A stretch of DNA of 7,922 bases, from positions 1 through 7,922 of the forward strand of contig DCVC01000135.1 of assembly GCA_002328625.1 (NCBI GenBank), in the 5' to 3' direction. The DNA comes from Bacteroidales bacterium UBA2198. Its GTDB lineage: Bacteria; Bacteroidota; Bacteroidia; Bacteroidales; VadinHA17. The notes below the pieces were generated by a model that was given only the letters and a program-made list of their open reading frames with translations, was not told where the DNA came from and did not search any database. Both the position numbers and the translations under genes were made by a program. This document shows, piece by piece, positions 1-5,935 of the stretch. Numbering within the stretch: position 1 is the first letter of the stretch; every line of letters starts with the position of its first letter.

Positions 1-24
1 GGTTCGATTCCCCTTATCTCCACA
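1..24 (+). ncRNA. ssrA: 3' end of a tRNA-like RNA, probably tmRNA (partial at left edge)
   Basis: The first bases have exact tRNA 3'-half geometry. A T-loop TTCGATT (3-9) is followed by the 3' strand of a T-stem CCCCT (10-14), a 7-nt acceptor strand TATCTCC (15-21), discriminator A (22) and CA. The acceptor strand would pair with a 5' end of the GGGGATA/GGGGATG or GGAGATA type. A 5' GGGG paired through a G-U at the third position is the arrangement of tmRNA, the RNA that rescues stalled ribosomes, so ssrA is favoured. An ordinary tRNA with an A discriminator cannot be excluded, because the 5' part lies outside the window. The full CCA is not encoded. Confidence 0.55.
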
Positions 25-50
25 GATATTTAAAATAGCCACTTGTTTAT

Positions 51-79
51 CAACTTATTATAAAAGGTTGTTTGTTTTT
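51..79 (+). terminator. Weak candidate Rho-independent terminator for the tRNA-like RNA
   Basis: CAACTT (51-56) can pair with AA-GGTTG (64-70, one bulged G), and a T-rich run TTTGTTTTT follows (71-79). The stem is short and AT-rich, so this is only a plausible terminator about 30 nt past the RNA gene. Confidence 0.3.
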
Positions 80-105
80 ACATACATTTTTACATTTTTT
101 TACAT
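75..105. repeat. Three direct copies of TTTTTACAT
   Basis: The 9-mer TTTTTACAT occurs at 75-83, 87-95 and 97-105, separated by 3 nt and 1 nt. It lies 50-80 nt past the end of the tRNA-like gene. Such short direct repeats beside a tRNA or tmRNA 3' end may be arm-type recombinase sites, but in an AT-rich spacer they may also be simple sequence. No integrase is visible. Confidence 0.5.
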
Positions 106-230
106 TTATAAACCTCTCATTTTTGATTCAGAAAAAGTAATATTTTAAGAGCTTCAAATAACTTCTTAAAATCCCACTTGAGTTATAATTCTATTCCATA
201 CGTATTACTGAAATCATAGATCAATTGTTC

Positions 231-581
231 TTATCTATCAGATATACTTTTTACTGCTGAAAGACCAAATTCTGTCAGATAATAAAGTCTTTTATAAAGT
301 CTTACCATTTTGCATTCAATCAGTTTGTCCAGGTATCGACGTAAATGGGTTGAATCATAATAGCCAAGAAACTTAACCAGGTTTGTAATGCGAATGCCGG
401 AATTTCTACTGATCATTGTATGAAGATACAAACCAATCAGAACGATCATTATGTGATAATTGAGCTTATAGGTAAAGCCTATTTCCTTGAATGAGCGATT
501 GCGCAGGAAAAGCAGAATAATATCGGTTTTGTTTATGTTTTTGAATATTGTCATTGAACCCGCATCTTCCTGTTTGTTCAT
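231..581 (-). CDS. Small winged-helix DNA-binding protein (hypothetical regulator)
   Basis: A 116-residue, Lys/Arg-rich protein with no signal peptide or membrane segment. From about residue 40 to 114 it has the pattern of a winged-helix domain of the general MarR/PadR-like shape: a hydrophobic helix (41-58), a helix ending in LVKFLGYYDS, a likely recognition helix THLRRYLDKLIE (78-89), then a basic wing RLYKRLYYLTEFG (94-106) and a closing helix. This fits DNA binding, but the exact family is not recognised. The start is uncertain. ATG at 581 gives 116 residues; ATG at 554 (Met10) follows AGGAAG by several bases and would give 107. It stands alone between the tRNA-like RNA and a pseudogene, and no convincing promoter is seen. 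A gene of this kind beside a tmRNA end could belong to a former integrated element, which is inference. Confidence 0.65.
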   Translation of the reverse strand: MNKQEDAGSMTIFKNINKTDIILLFLRNRSFKEIGFTYKLNYHIMIVLIGLYLHTMISRNSGIRITNLVKFLGYYDSTHLRRYLDKLIECKMVRLYKRLYYLTEFGLSAVKSISDR

Positions 582-761
582 TAAAAATGCATAGGTAGCA
601 CAATGCTATGACTCGATTAGAAAGCCTTCCAAGGCCATTCAAATAGAATTGCTTTTTGTTCAGACTGCCGGCAATGTCAACATTATTTTTATTTAAAGCA
701 GAAAAAAAGAATGCTTATTTGAGGCGGGCGGTAACGATAAAATGACATTCCTATTTGAAAG

Positions 762-1747
762 TCAGCCCTTATTACTTAAAAGTGACCTATTATAGGTGTT
801 CTTGTTTGAATATCTTCTTGCTTCTTCTTTATATCCGGCCTGCCAGTATGCATATCCGACTCTATGTGAAACAGAAATCAATTGCAAACCCATTCCCTTG
901 GTTCTTTTAGCATATTCTGACCAATATTTATATGCCTCTTTATGATTGCCCAATACAGAGTTATAATTGCTTTTAATTCACTTGCTATTACTTGAGAAAC
1001 TTCGCTTTGGATGGAAAATATATCCTTCAGTTCCCGGTTATACTGGTTAGACCATATATGTTTACCATTTTCCCCGTTTATCAATTGAACTATTAATCGT
1101 ATTCTATCCTCGTACTTTTGTCCGCTGCCTTCCAGGATAAAACTTACTTTCAGCTCTTTTGCTATTTCTGTTACATTCTTTGGAGCATTTCTGTACTGCT
1201 CTACTGATGTACGTGCAATGACTGTAAGGTTCTGTATTTTGCACAGATTATCCAGTATGTTTTCCATAATTCCATTGATAAAATAGGCATTGCTTTCATC
1301 AGGACTATCATTTATTAAAGGTAATACAGCTATAGATTTTTCAAGTTTCGCAATATCCGCATTAACGTTTCTTCTACTGATAAGGTTGAATGCTATCAAT
1401 CCAATAATTATTGCACAACTAACGTATGTAGCAATCTTTCATTTGCTTGAAACCGCATGAGCCACCATATCAGTATGCTTGACAGCACTGATTGGTTTTG
1501 TTTTTCTAACACCCGCCGGTGTAATATCATACACCCAGGAAACAAGAACTGAAATAATAAATCCTATGCAAAGCAGAACTATAATAATACCCTGAGTCCA
1601 TTCTGGAAAATGGAGGGGCTGTGATACCATGTCTACAAGCTGGAGAATGACAAAAGCTACCGCAGCATATACGGTAATTAAATGAATGACTTTACGCCGC
1701 TTCAATTCTTTCCAAACCCTTTCAAAGCTGTTGGATTTCAGAGCCAT
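762..1747 (-). pseudogene. Decayed membrane-anchored TolB/FlgO-like plus TPR protein
   Basis: Three pieces on the minus strand rebuild one gene. Piece 1 (1747 to 1439) starts at ATG and has a basic N-terminus, two membrane segments (about residues 21-38 and 53-73) and the motif SWVYDITPAG. It ends at an in-frame TGA (1441-1439). Reading continues in the same frame (piece 2, to 878) through a third membrane segment (YVSCAIIIGLIAFNLI) into a TolB/FlgO-N-like domain with SIAVLPLINDSPDES, SVEQYR, FILEG and HIWSNQYNREL, ending at ASELKAIIT. Piece 3 is in another frame (about 960 to 762) and carries a TPR-like segment, KEAYKYWSEYAKR then GYAYWQAGYKEEA. In intact relatives several TPRs lie between the TolB-like domain and this segment, and more sequence follows it. 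So there is one nonsense codon, an internal deletion with frameshift near 957-966, and a lost C-terminus. The family's role is unsettled; it is often annotated as adenylate-cyclase-like because of similar domain companions. Confidence 0.85.
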
Positions 1748-1773
1748 GAGTTAACCATTAGGGAATATCTAAG

Positions 1774-1804
1774 TAAAGTTATGCTATTCTGATGCCCAAG
1801 TCAA
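1774..1804 (-). promoter_or_regulatory. Bacteroidota-type promoter of the TolB/TPR pseudogene
   Basis: On the minus strand TTG (1804-1802) is followed by exactly 20 nt and then TAACTTTA (1781-1774), close to the consensus TTTG-N20-TAnnTTTG. It ends 27 nt before the ATG at 1747, so a short leader is expected. The promoter appears intact although the gene behind it is broken. Confidence 0.6.
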
Positions 1805-1863
1805 GCGAGGGTCAGATTTAAGACCAGGTAAGGCAGATACGTTCAAACAATATTCCTGCATAA

Positions 1864-2235
1864 CTAATTATGGTTTTTTATCCTGATGAAAGTGACTGGA
1901 GATTCACCTCCAGGCCAGGTCACAATACCTGCTAATTCATCATTATTCTCAACCCAGAGTTTACCATCAATGTCATAAATCCCATTATAAAACTGATAAA
2001 TCAAAGTGTCGTCCTCAATCTTCATCAGGGTAGACAAGTACTTTGCAGGATTCCCATCATAATAAATGTATAAGGAATCTTTATAAATCTCAGAAGTTCC
2101 TGAATTAAACCCAGGTTGAATTTTGGAACCTTCCCAATTCCATTTACCCCTAAAATAACTATTGTTTTGTGCTTTAACCGTGAACACCTCAATCACAAAA
2201 AGCAACAACATAGAGATCAAAACATTACTTCTCAT
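1864..2235 (-). CDS. Small exported protein of unknown function
   Basis: A 123-residue protein with a clear Sec signal peptide: MRSN, then hydrophobic LISMLLLFVIEVFTV, then KAQ, with likely cleavage after residue 22 or 23. The mature part of about 100 residues is rich in aromatic residues, Gly and Asp, with alternating short hydrophobic stretches (GKWNWEGSK, DSLYIYYDGNPAKY, DTLIYQFYNG, GKLWVENNDELAGIVTWPGG, VTFIRI). That suggests a small beta-rich periplasmic or secreted domain. I do not recognise a family. It lacks a lipobox Cys. The ATG at 2235 directly precedes the signal peptide, and the repeat-borne promoter at 2310-2279 lies just upstream, so it is a single-gene unit. No strong terminator is seen after its stop. 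Confidence 0.75.
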   Translation of the reverse strand: MRSNVLISMLLLFVIEVFTVKAQNNSYFRGKWNWEGSKIQPGFNSGTSEIYKDSLYIYYDGNPAKYLSTLMKIEDDTLIYQFYNGIYDIDGKLWVENNDELAGIVTWPGGESPVTFIRIKNHN

Positions 2236-2278
2236 AGATATGGGAACACAGTTTTAAAGTTTTAATTAAGCGATTAAT

Positions 2279-2310
2279 CAAAGTTACACCATCAAAAAGC
2301 CAAAGTCAAA
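2279..2310 (-). promoter_or_regulatory. Promoter of the small exported protein, carried on repeat copy A
   Basis: On the minus strand TTTG (2310-2307), a 20-nt spacer and TAACTTTG (2286-2279) match the Bacteroidota consensus perfectly. It sits 43 nt before the ATG at 2235. The same sequence, spacer included, recurs at 7559-7528. Confidence 0.8.
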
Positions 2311-2320
2311 TTTATTTTAA

Positions 2321-2352
2321 ACAGAAAGCCCCCGGATTGACTTCCGGGGGCT
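2321..2352 (-). terminator. Perfect 10-bp hairpin terminator of repeat copy A
   Basis: AGCCCCCGGA (2327-2336) and TCCGGGGGCT (2343-2352) form a perfect 10-bp stem with a 6-nt loop. On the minus strand it runs into TTTCTGTTT; on the plus strand the next bases are A-rich. So it terminates minus-strand transcription coming from the remnant at 2382-2616, and it keeps that from reading into the 1864-2235 gene. Confidence 0.8.
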
Positions 2353-2381
2353 AAAAAGAATTCGTCAATCAGTTTTTCCCT

Positions 2382-2616
2382 TTACTTATATTGAACTTTC
2401 TCAACCCAATCACGATAAAGGATAATTTCATCTTTCCCAGTGACTACAACTTTACAAGAGATATGTGCAACAGCTCCCTATTTGCCTTCTCGCCTTATTT
2501 ATATGGGCCAGGTCCAATGAAATAGGGCAATCCCTATCATTCGCATAAATGGTTTGAAGGCCATTTTCAAATAAATTATATCTCAAAGTTCGGCTGCCAG
2601 CGGAACAAATTCCACC
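2382..2616 (-). pseudogene. Unrecognised gene remnant with frameshift
   Basis: On the minus strand an open frame from 2616 to 2452 reads through TLRYNLFENGLQTIYANDR and CPISLDLAHINKARRQ. A second frame from 2477 to the TAA at 2384-2382 reads GAVAHISCKVVVTGKDEI then LYRDWVEKVQYK. Joining them by a frameshift between 2477 and 2452 gives about 78 protein-like residues. A well-formed terminator (2352-2327) starts 29 nt past the stop, as expected for a real gene end. There is no start codon and the upstream frame is closed by TAG at 2619-2617, so this is the 3' part of a lost gene. I do not recognise the family. It may be chance reading frames, but the composition and the terminator argue for a remnant. 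Confidence 0.4.
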
Positions 2617-2759
2617 CTATTTGTACCAAACCTTGTGCAACTTTATCAATAGGTTCAGGTTAATCTGTAATAAATCATGATTTCAAACGTCTTGCTTTTA
2701 AAAAGATGTTCTGGAGGTCATTGATGTGATACTCAAGCCAGACAAAAACTTAATAAATC

Positions 2760-3581
2760 ATGAACTTATTATCAGTCAGGCGGATGGTGCTATTGTTATT
2801 GTTTCTGTTTAATGCATTTCCCGGATCTTCCCAGGATGAAGCTATTATCAGGGATAGCATTGCTCCAGTCAATATCGGTCATGCATTTCAATTCAACTCA
2901 GTTATCCTGAATGAGAAAAGAACAATATATGTTCACCTGCCTGATAGTTATACGAAAGAGCAGAAGTCATATCCTGTCCTCTACTTGTTTGATGCCGAGA
3001 TAAACTTTAAACCGGTTTGTGGTGTGGTTGATATACTTTCCAGGTGGAAAATAATCCCCGGATTGATAGTTATCGGACTACCGAATACAGACAGAATGAG
3101 AGATTTAACACCAACGCGTGACCGAAAGTTTAATATTGGAGGGGGTGGGGATAATTTTCTGAGATTTCTTAAGGAAGAATTAATCCCTCATATCGATAAT
3201 AATTATAATACCCAATCTTTCAGAATATTGGAGGGCCACTCAATAAGCGGGATGTTTACTATGTACGCATTCACTGCCGATACAACACTTTTCGCGGCCT
3301 ATATTGCCGTTAGCCCAAGTATGTACTGGGATGAACAAATTATGCTTTCAAAAATTGATGATTTCCTTAAAACAAATCCGGATTTAAGAAAACAACTTTA
3401 TGTTACTCTATCCAATGAACCTGAATTCATGCTTGTTAAAGAGACCATCGCAATTATAAGGAAAGTGGCCCCGGTTACATTAAAATGGAAGTTCAGGCAG
3501 GATCCAACAGAAAGGCATGAAATAGCACCCCTGAAAAGCACCTATGATGGATTACGTTTTATTTTCTCAGAAAACAATTAA
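2760..3581 (+). CDS. Exported alpha/beta-hydrolase, Fes/esterase D-like
   Basis: A 273-residue putative serine esterase of the Fes/esterase D type (PF00756-like). A Sec signal peptide covers residues 1-24 (RRMVLLLLFLFNAFPGSS), so it acts in the periplasm or outside the cell. Typical features follow in order: RTIYVHLPDSY (54-64), YPVLYLFDAE (71-80), VIGLPNTDRMRDLTPTRD (104-121), nucleophile elbow GHSISG (159-164, Ser161), AVSPSMYWD (183-191), a likely acid near NEPE (Glu220 or Glu222), and His253 in RHEIAPLKSTYDGLRFIF near the end. All three catalytic elements are present. The size fits a single catalytic domain without the C-terminal TPR tail of some relatives. Relatives cleave siderophore, S-formylglutathione, feruloyl or acetyl esters; the substrate here cannot be read. 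An in-frame TGA just upstream (2727-2729) excludes an earlier start. No clear promoter is seen; it appears monocistronic. Confidence 0.88.
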   Translation: MNLLSVRRMVLLLLFLFNAFPGSSQDEAIIRDSIAPVNIGHAFQFNSVILNEKRTIYVHLPDSYTKEQKSYPVLYLFDAEINFKPVCGVVDILSRWKIIPGLIVIGLPNTDRMRDLTPTRDRKFNIGGGGDNFLRFLKEELIPHIDNNYNTQSFRILEGHSISGMFTMYAFTADTTLFAAYIAVSPSMYWDEQIMLSKIDDFLKTNPDLRKQLYVTLSNEPEFMLVKETIAIIRKVAPVTLKWKFRQDPTERHEIAPLKSTYDGLRFIFSENN

Positions 3582-3733
3582 ATAATGACAGATAATCAAG
3601 CCATTACAAATGCGATCATTCCTAAGAAGTAATTGATTTAAAGTACAGAAGTATATGTTGTGAAATTTTTAATTAAGAACCAGCTGAAAAGCTTAAATCT
3701 CTGATAATTTTAATTTTTCTAATTCTTCATATT

Positions 3734-4396
3734 ATGAAACGAGCAGTCTTGGTTTGTATTCTATTTGTCCATATCTTGAACTTATTCGCTCAATTGACAG
3801 ATTCAATAGTATATTTTCCAGACGGACAGAAGTACAAGATTATAAAAATGGGAAATCAATGGTGGATGGCTGAAAACCTGAAAACCTCGAAGTATAATAA
3901 TGGCACATTTATATCACTTGTAACCGGCACTAAGGAATGGAGTAAACTTAAAACACCGGGTTACTGTTGGTATGAAAACGATTCGGTAACCAATAAAATA
4001 TATGGTGCTTTATATAACTGGTATGCAGTTAGAACTAGTAAACTGTGCCCGCAAGGGTGGCATGTGCCCACTGATGCAGAATGGACAGTTTTATCCGATT
4101 ATCTTGGAGGAGCAAACATTGCAGGCGGTAAGTTGAAAGAAGCCGGTACAATCCACTGGTCTTATCCTAACAGTAAATCCACTGACGAAGAAGGTTTTAC
4201 AGCTCTTCCGGGGGGCAATCGAAATTTTGACGGAACATACTGCAACCTTGGTTACTATGGCTACTGGTGGACCTCAACTGAAAACTCAACCACTAATGCA
4301 ATAAATCGATATTTGTTTTATGATAATAGTACTATCATCGGATTCAGTCACCTAAAGGAGTATGGTTTTTCAGTCAGATGCGTAAAAGATAATTAG
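3734..4396 (+). CDS. Secreted FISUMP-domain protein
   Basis: A 220-residue protein with a signal peptide (about 1-19, ending LFA-Q) and one complete FISUMP domain (Fibrobacter succinogenes major paralogous domain, TIGR02145/PF09603), about residues 25-220. Diagnostic motifs are IKMGNQWWMAENLKT (37-51), PGYCWYEND (75-83), YGALYNWYAV (90-99), KLCPQGWHVPTDAEW (103-117), GGKLKEAG (131-138), GFTALPGG (154-161), YWWTSTE (177-183) and the terminal GFSVRCVKDN (211-220). Cys105 and Cys216 are conserved and may be paired outside the cell. The domain is common in exported proteins of Fibrobacter and Bacteroidota; its biochemical role is not established. It runs convergently towards a second, larger FISUMP gene (4760-5596). 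No clear promoter or terminator is seen, and its last 27 bases overlap an antisense gene remnant. Confidence 0.9.
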   Translation: MKRAVLVCILFVHILNLFAQLTDSIVYFPDGQKYKIIKMGNQWWMAENLKTSKYNNGTFISLVTGTKEWSKLKTPGYCWYENDSVTNKIYGALYNWYAVRTSKLCPQGWHVPTDAEWTVLSDYLGGANIAGGKLKEAGTIHWSYPNSKSTDEEGFTALPGGNRNFDGTYCNLGYYGYWWTSTENSTTNAINRYLFYDNSTIIGFSHLKEYGFSVRCVKDN

Positions 4397-4558
4397 CCCG
4401 GTAAAAACGTTGTTAATGTTCGTATCATCAGACCATAATACATGAATCTCTGAAGCGTCAGATTCGATGTGGATTCCTTTGTGCAGTGGATAGATTCTAT
4501 TATTAATTGCCTCAATAATCGGGGCATTGAATGGGAATGGAACGGTCACTACAAATGA
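4370..4558 (-). pseudogene. Possible gene remnant antisense to the end of the FISUMP gene
   Basis: Between the two FISUMP genes a minus-strand frame stays open for 62 codons, from a TGA (4561-4559) to a TGA (4372-4370). It reads protein-like: SFVVTVPFPFNAPIIEAINN, then RIYPLHKGIHIESDASEIHV, then LWSDDTNINNVFTG. It has no ATG and no promoter, and it ends inside the 3' end of the neighbouring gene, so it cannot be a complete gene in this form. I do not recognise the family. The rest of this 363-bp spacer (4559-4710) holds nothing I can name before the terminator at 4716-4740. Confidence 0.35.
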
Positions 4559-4710
4559 TCAACAAAATCAAAATAGTATATCAGAGTCATAATTGAATTA
4601 GTTGACTCGTTCGGAAGCCCTCATTAATGGATCGTCAGCACTTGTTTTTTGTTCCGGCAAACGAAGATATTGAATTTGTTACTATAGCAAGCAAAAAGAA
4701 TTAGTTATAA

Positions 4711-4740
4711 TAAAAAGTCCCCGGCTGATTTCCGAGGGCT
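4711..4740 (-). terminator. Terminator of the FISUMP lipoprotein-like gene (repeat copy B, hairpin only)
   Basis: AGTCCCCGG (4716-4724) and CCGAGGGCT (4732-4740) form a 9-position stem around CTGATTT, with one wobble and one mismatch in the minus-strand RNA. It runs on the minus strand into TTTTTATTATAA. It lies 20 nt past the stop of the 4760-5596 gene. The loop CTGATTT and the stem match repeat copy D, but the promoter half of the repeat is absent. Confidence 0.7.
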
Positions 4741-4759
4741 GAAAATGAGGTTCTTTTAT

Positions 4760-5596
4760 TTAATTATCTTTCAAACAACGAACACTTAATCCACAAATTG
4801 CTGGATAGACACCGCGGATAACACCTGACACGTCGGAGCCAAGAACCCGACCACCGCCTTCTGATGTTGATTCCCACCAGGTAGTACATATCCCAGCACC
4901 TCTAAATTTTGTATCTGTAATCACGAGCGGTCCACCGTTACTATACCCACTCCAATCACTTTCGCCAGCAGGCATTGCTGAAAAACCACTTGTATTTGTT
5001 CCCTTTTCTAACATCCCTTCCCAAGGAATCCACCCATTTGTGGATTTCATCTGATTTCCCTGATCTGTACCACGGCTATCTATCCCAGGAAATTCACCCC
5101 AGCTGTCAGCTTCCTCTTTTGTCATCTCCAATGTCATTTCCAGCTGTTTCCAATCATCATCACTTGGCACATGCCAGCCTGTTGGACATAACTTACCAGT
5201 TTTCACTGTATACCAATTATAAAGAGCACCATATAGTTTTTTATAGGTCCATTTATCATTATTATACCAGCGATAGGCTCCTGTTTTCAAAGTAATCCAG
5301 GTTGAATTATCAATAACATTGGGTATCTGAGTACCATCATTGTAACTGGTGGTTTTCAGGTTTTCAGCCATCCACATCTGCTCACCTATCTGGATTGTCT
5401 TATAAACATTTCCATCTATGTCATTTACAGAATCATAAGTCAGATTCGGATTAAATTGATAAATTTTATCAGTATCAAAAACTAATTTTTTTTGAGTGGC
5501 GTATTCTGTTGCAGTAGGCAAATCTTCCTTTACACAAAATGGAATACTTAACAATACCAAAGACAAAAACAGAAAAAATCCCAATCTTGAATTCAT
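4760..5596 (-). CDS. FISUMP-domain exported protein, possible lipoprotein
   Basis: A 278-residue protein with an N-terminal export signal (FFLFLSLVLLSIPFC) ending at Cys21. The sequence IPFC is a poor lipobox, so lipid attachment is possible but not secure. A linker (22-55) precedes a full FISUMP domain (about 56-278): IQIGEQMWMAENLKT (68-82), YGALYNWYTV (122-131), KLCPTGWHVPSDDDW (135-149), NQMKSTNGW (181-189), GFSAMPAGE (204-212), TTWWESTSE (238-246) and GLSVRCLKDN (269-278). It is a clear paralogue of the convergent 3734-4396 protein but has a longer middle region. It is presumed to act at the cell surface or in the periplasm; its biochemical role is unknown. The start at 5596 directly precedes the signal sequence. 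The upstream region has a tandem TATAGTACG repeat, and a hairpin terminator follows the stop. Confidence 0.9.
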   Translation of the reverse strand: MNSRLGFFLFLSLVLLSIPFCVKEDLPTATEYATQKKLVFDTDKIYQFNPNLTYDSVNDIDGNVYKTIQIGEQMWMAENLKTTSYNDGTQIPNVIDNSTWITLKTGAYRWYNNDKWTYKKLYGALYNWYTVKTGKLCPTGWHVPSDDDWKQLEMTLEMTKEEADSWGEFPGIDSRGTDQGNQMKSTNGWIPWEGMLEKGTNTSGFSAMPAGESDWSGYSNGGPLVITDTKFRGAGICTTWWESTSEGGGRVLGSDVSGVIRGVYPAICGLSVRCLKDN

Positions 5597-5662
5597 CTCG
5601 TTATATTTTGAATTTATATCTTAAAAATGTGCTTCCTAAGTTGGATTAAATAATTCAATATA

Positions 5663-5680
5663 TATAGTACGTATAGTACG
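5663..5680. repeat. Tandem TATAGTACG repeat upstream of the FISUMP gene
   Basis: Two exact, abutting copies of TATAGTACG (5663-5671 and 5672-5680), followed by TA, create two TACGTA palindromes spaced by 9 bp. The repeat lies 67-84 bp upstream of the FISUMP start (5596, -), where an operator could sit. No regulator is identified. Confidence 0.5.
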
Positions 5681-5850
5681 TAATGAGCTGCTAAAAGGTT
5701 GGAATACAAATATGAATTTTTAATCAAAAAAATTGAACTCTAATTATAAACCCCGGTGACTGCTGATAACTACAGCTGGCACTCGCTGCATTCTCCGTGT
5801 TGAATTTATCAACGTATGAAATCCGAATTAAAATGTTCCGGGGCCAGAAA

Positions 5851-5882
5851 ATTGGCTTTCTGTATAAAAGTTAACACTTTTG
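5851..5882 (+). promoter_or_regulatory. Candidate promoter of the membrane methyltransferase
   Basis: ATTG (5851-5854), a 20-nt spacer and CACTTTTG (5875-5882) match the Bacteroidota TTTG-N20-TAnnTTTG pattern with one mismatch in each box. It lies about 54 nt before the ATG at 5936. An inverted repeat CAGAAA-N6-TTTCTG overlaps its upstream box. Confidence 0.45.
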
Positions 5883-5923
5883 CAGAATGCCGACATTGGT
5901 AACAGATTACATTTTTGGTTACG

Positions 5924-5928
5924 AGGAG
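5924..5928 (+). promoter_or_regulatory. Shine-Dalgarno sequence fixing the methyltransferase start
   Basis: AGGAG stands 7 nt before ATG at 5936. Strong ribosome-binding sites are rare in Bacteroidota and no other gene here has one so clear. It supports ATG 5936 over the in-frame TTG at 5915. Confidence 0.65.
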
Positions 5929-5935
5929 AATATTT

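Larger units (their letters stand above)
2279..2352 (-). repeat. Terminator-promoter repeat, copy A
   Basis: First of three full copies of an intergenic module; the others are at 6961-7033 and 7528-7599. Read on the minus strand the order is GC-rich hairpin, TTTCTG, TTAAAATAAATTTGAC, 20-nt spacer, TAACTTTGAT. From the end of the hairpin to the end of the promoter it matches copy D at about 45 of 52 positions by hand count, and nearly all differences are transitions. Confidence 0.8.
5597..5914. other. Divergent intergenic region between the FISUMP and methyltransferase genes
   Basis: This 318-bp spacer holds no convincing gene. It contains the leader of the minus-strand FISUMP gene, a tandem 9-bp repeat (5663-5680), and a candidate plus-strand promoter (5851-5882) overlapped by a 6-bp inverted repeat CAGAAA/TTTCTG (5845-5850 and 5857-5862). 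CCCCGG (5751-5756) and CCGGGG (5838-5843) are complementary but about 80 nt apart. A short minus-strand open frame across its right end is a shadow of the methyltransferase start region. Confidence 0.5.

Noticed and set aside
633..650. Resemblance between AAGGCCATTCAAATA here and AAGGCCATTTTCAAATA near 2558
   Set aside because: Only about 15 bases with a gap and no similarity around them; consistent with chance in AT-rich DNA.
2279..2352. Integron attC-like reading of the hairpin repeats
   Set aside because: The hairpins are near-perfect and short with T-tracts, there are no paired RYYYAAC/GTTRRRY core sites, and no integrase is present. Terminator plus promoter explains the bases better.
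2522..2537. ATAGGG/CCCTAT hairpin
   Set aside because: Its 6-bp stem lies inside the likely gene remnant on the minus strand and has no T-tract, so it is probably chance.
3585..3632. 15-residue ORF MTDNQAITNAIIPKK just after the esterase gene
   Set aside because: It vaguely recalls N-termini of ORF6N/KilA-N-like proteins, but it is too short and nothing matching follows the stop.
4975..5295. 106-codon plus-strand open frame inside the larger FISUMP gene
   Set aside because: It is antisense to strongly conserved FISUMP motifs and has an unnatural His/Ser/Leu-rich composition, so it is a shadow frame.
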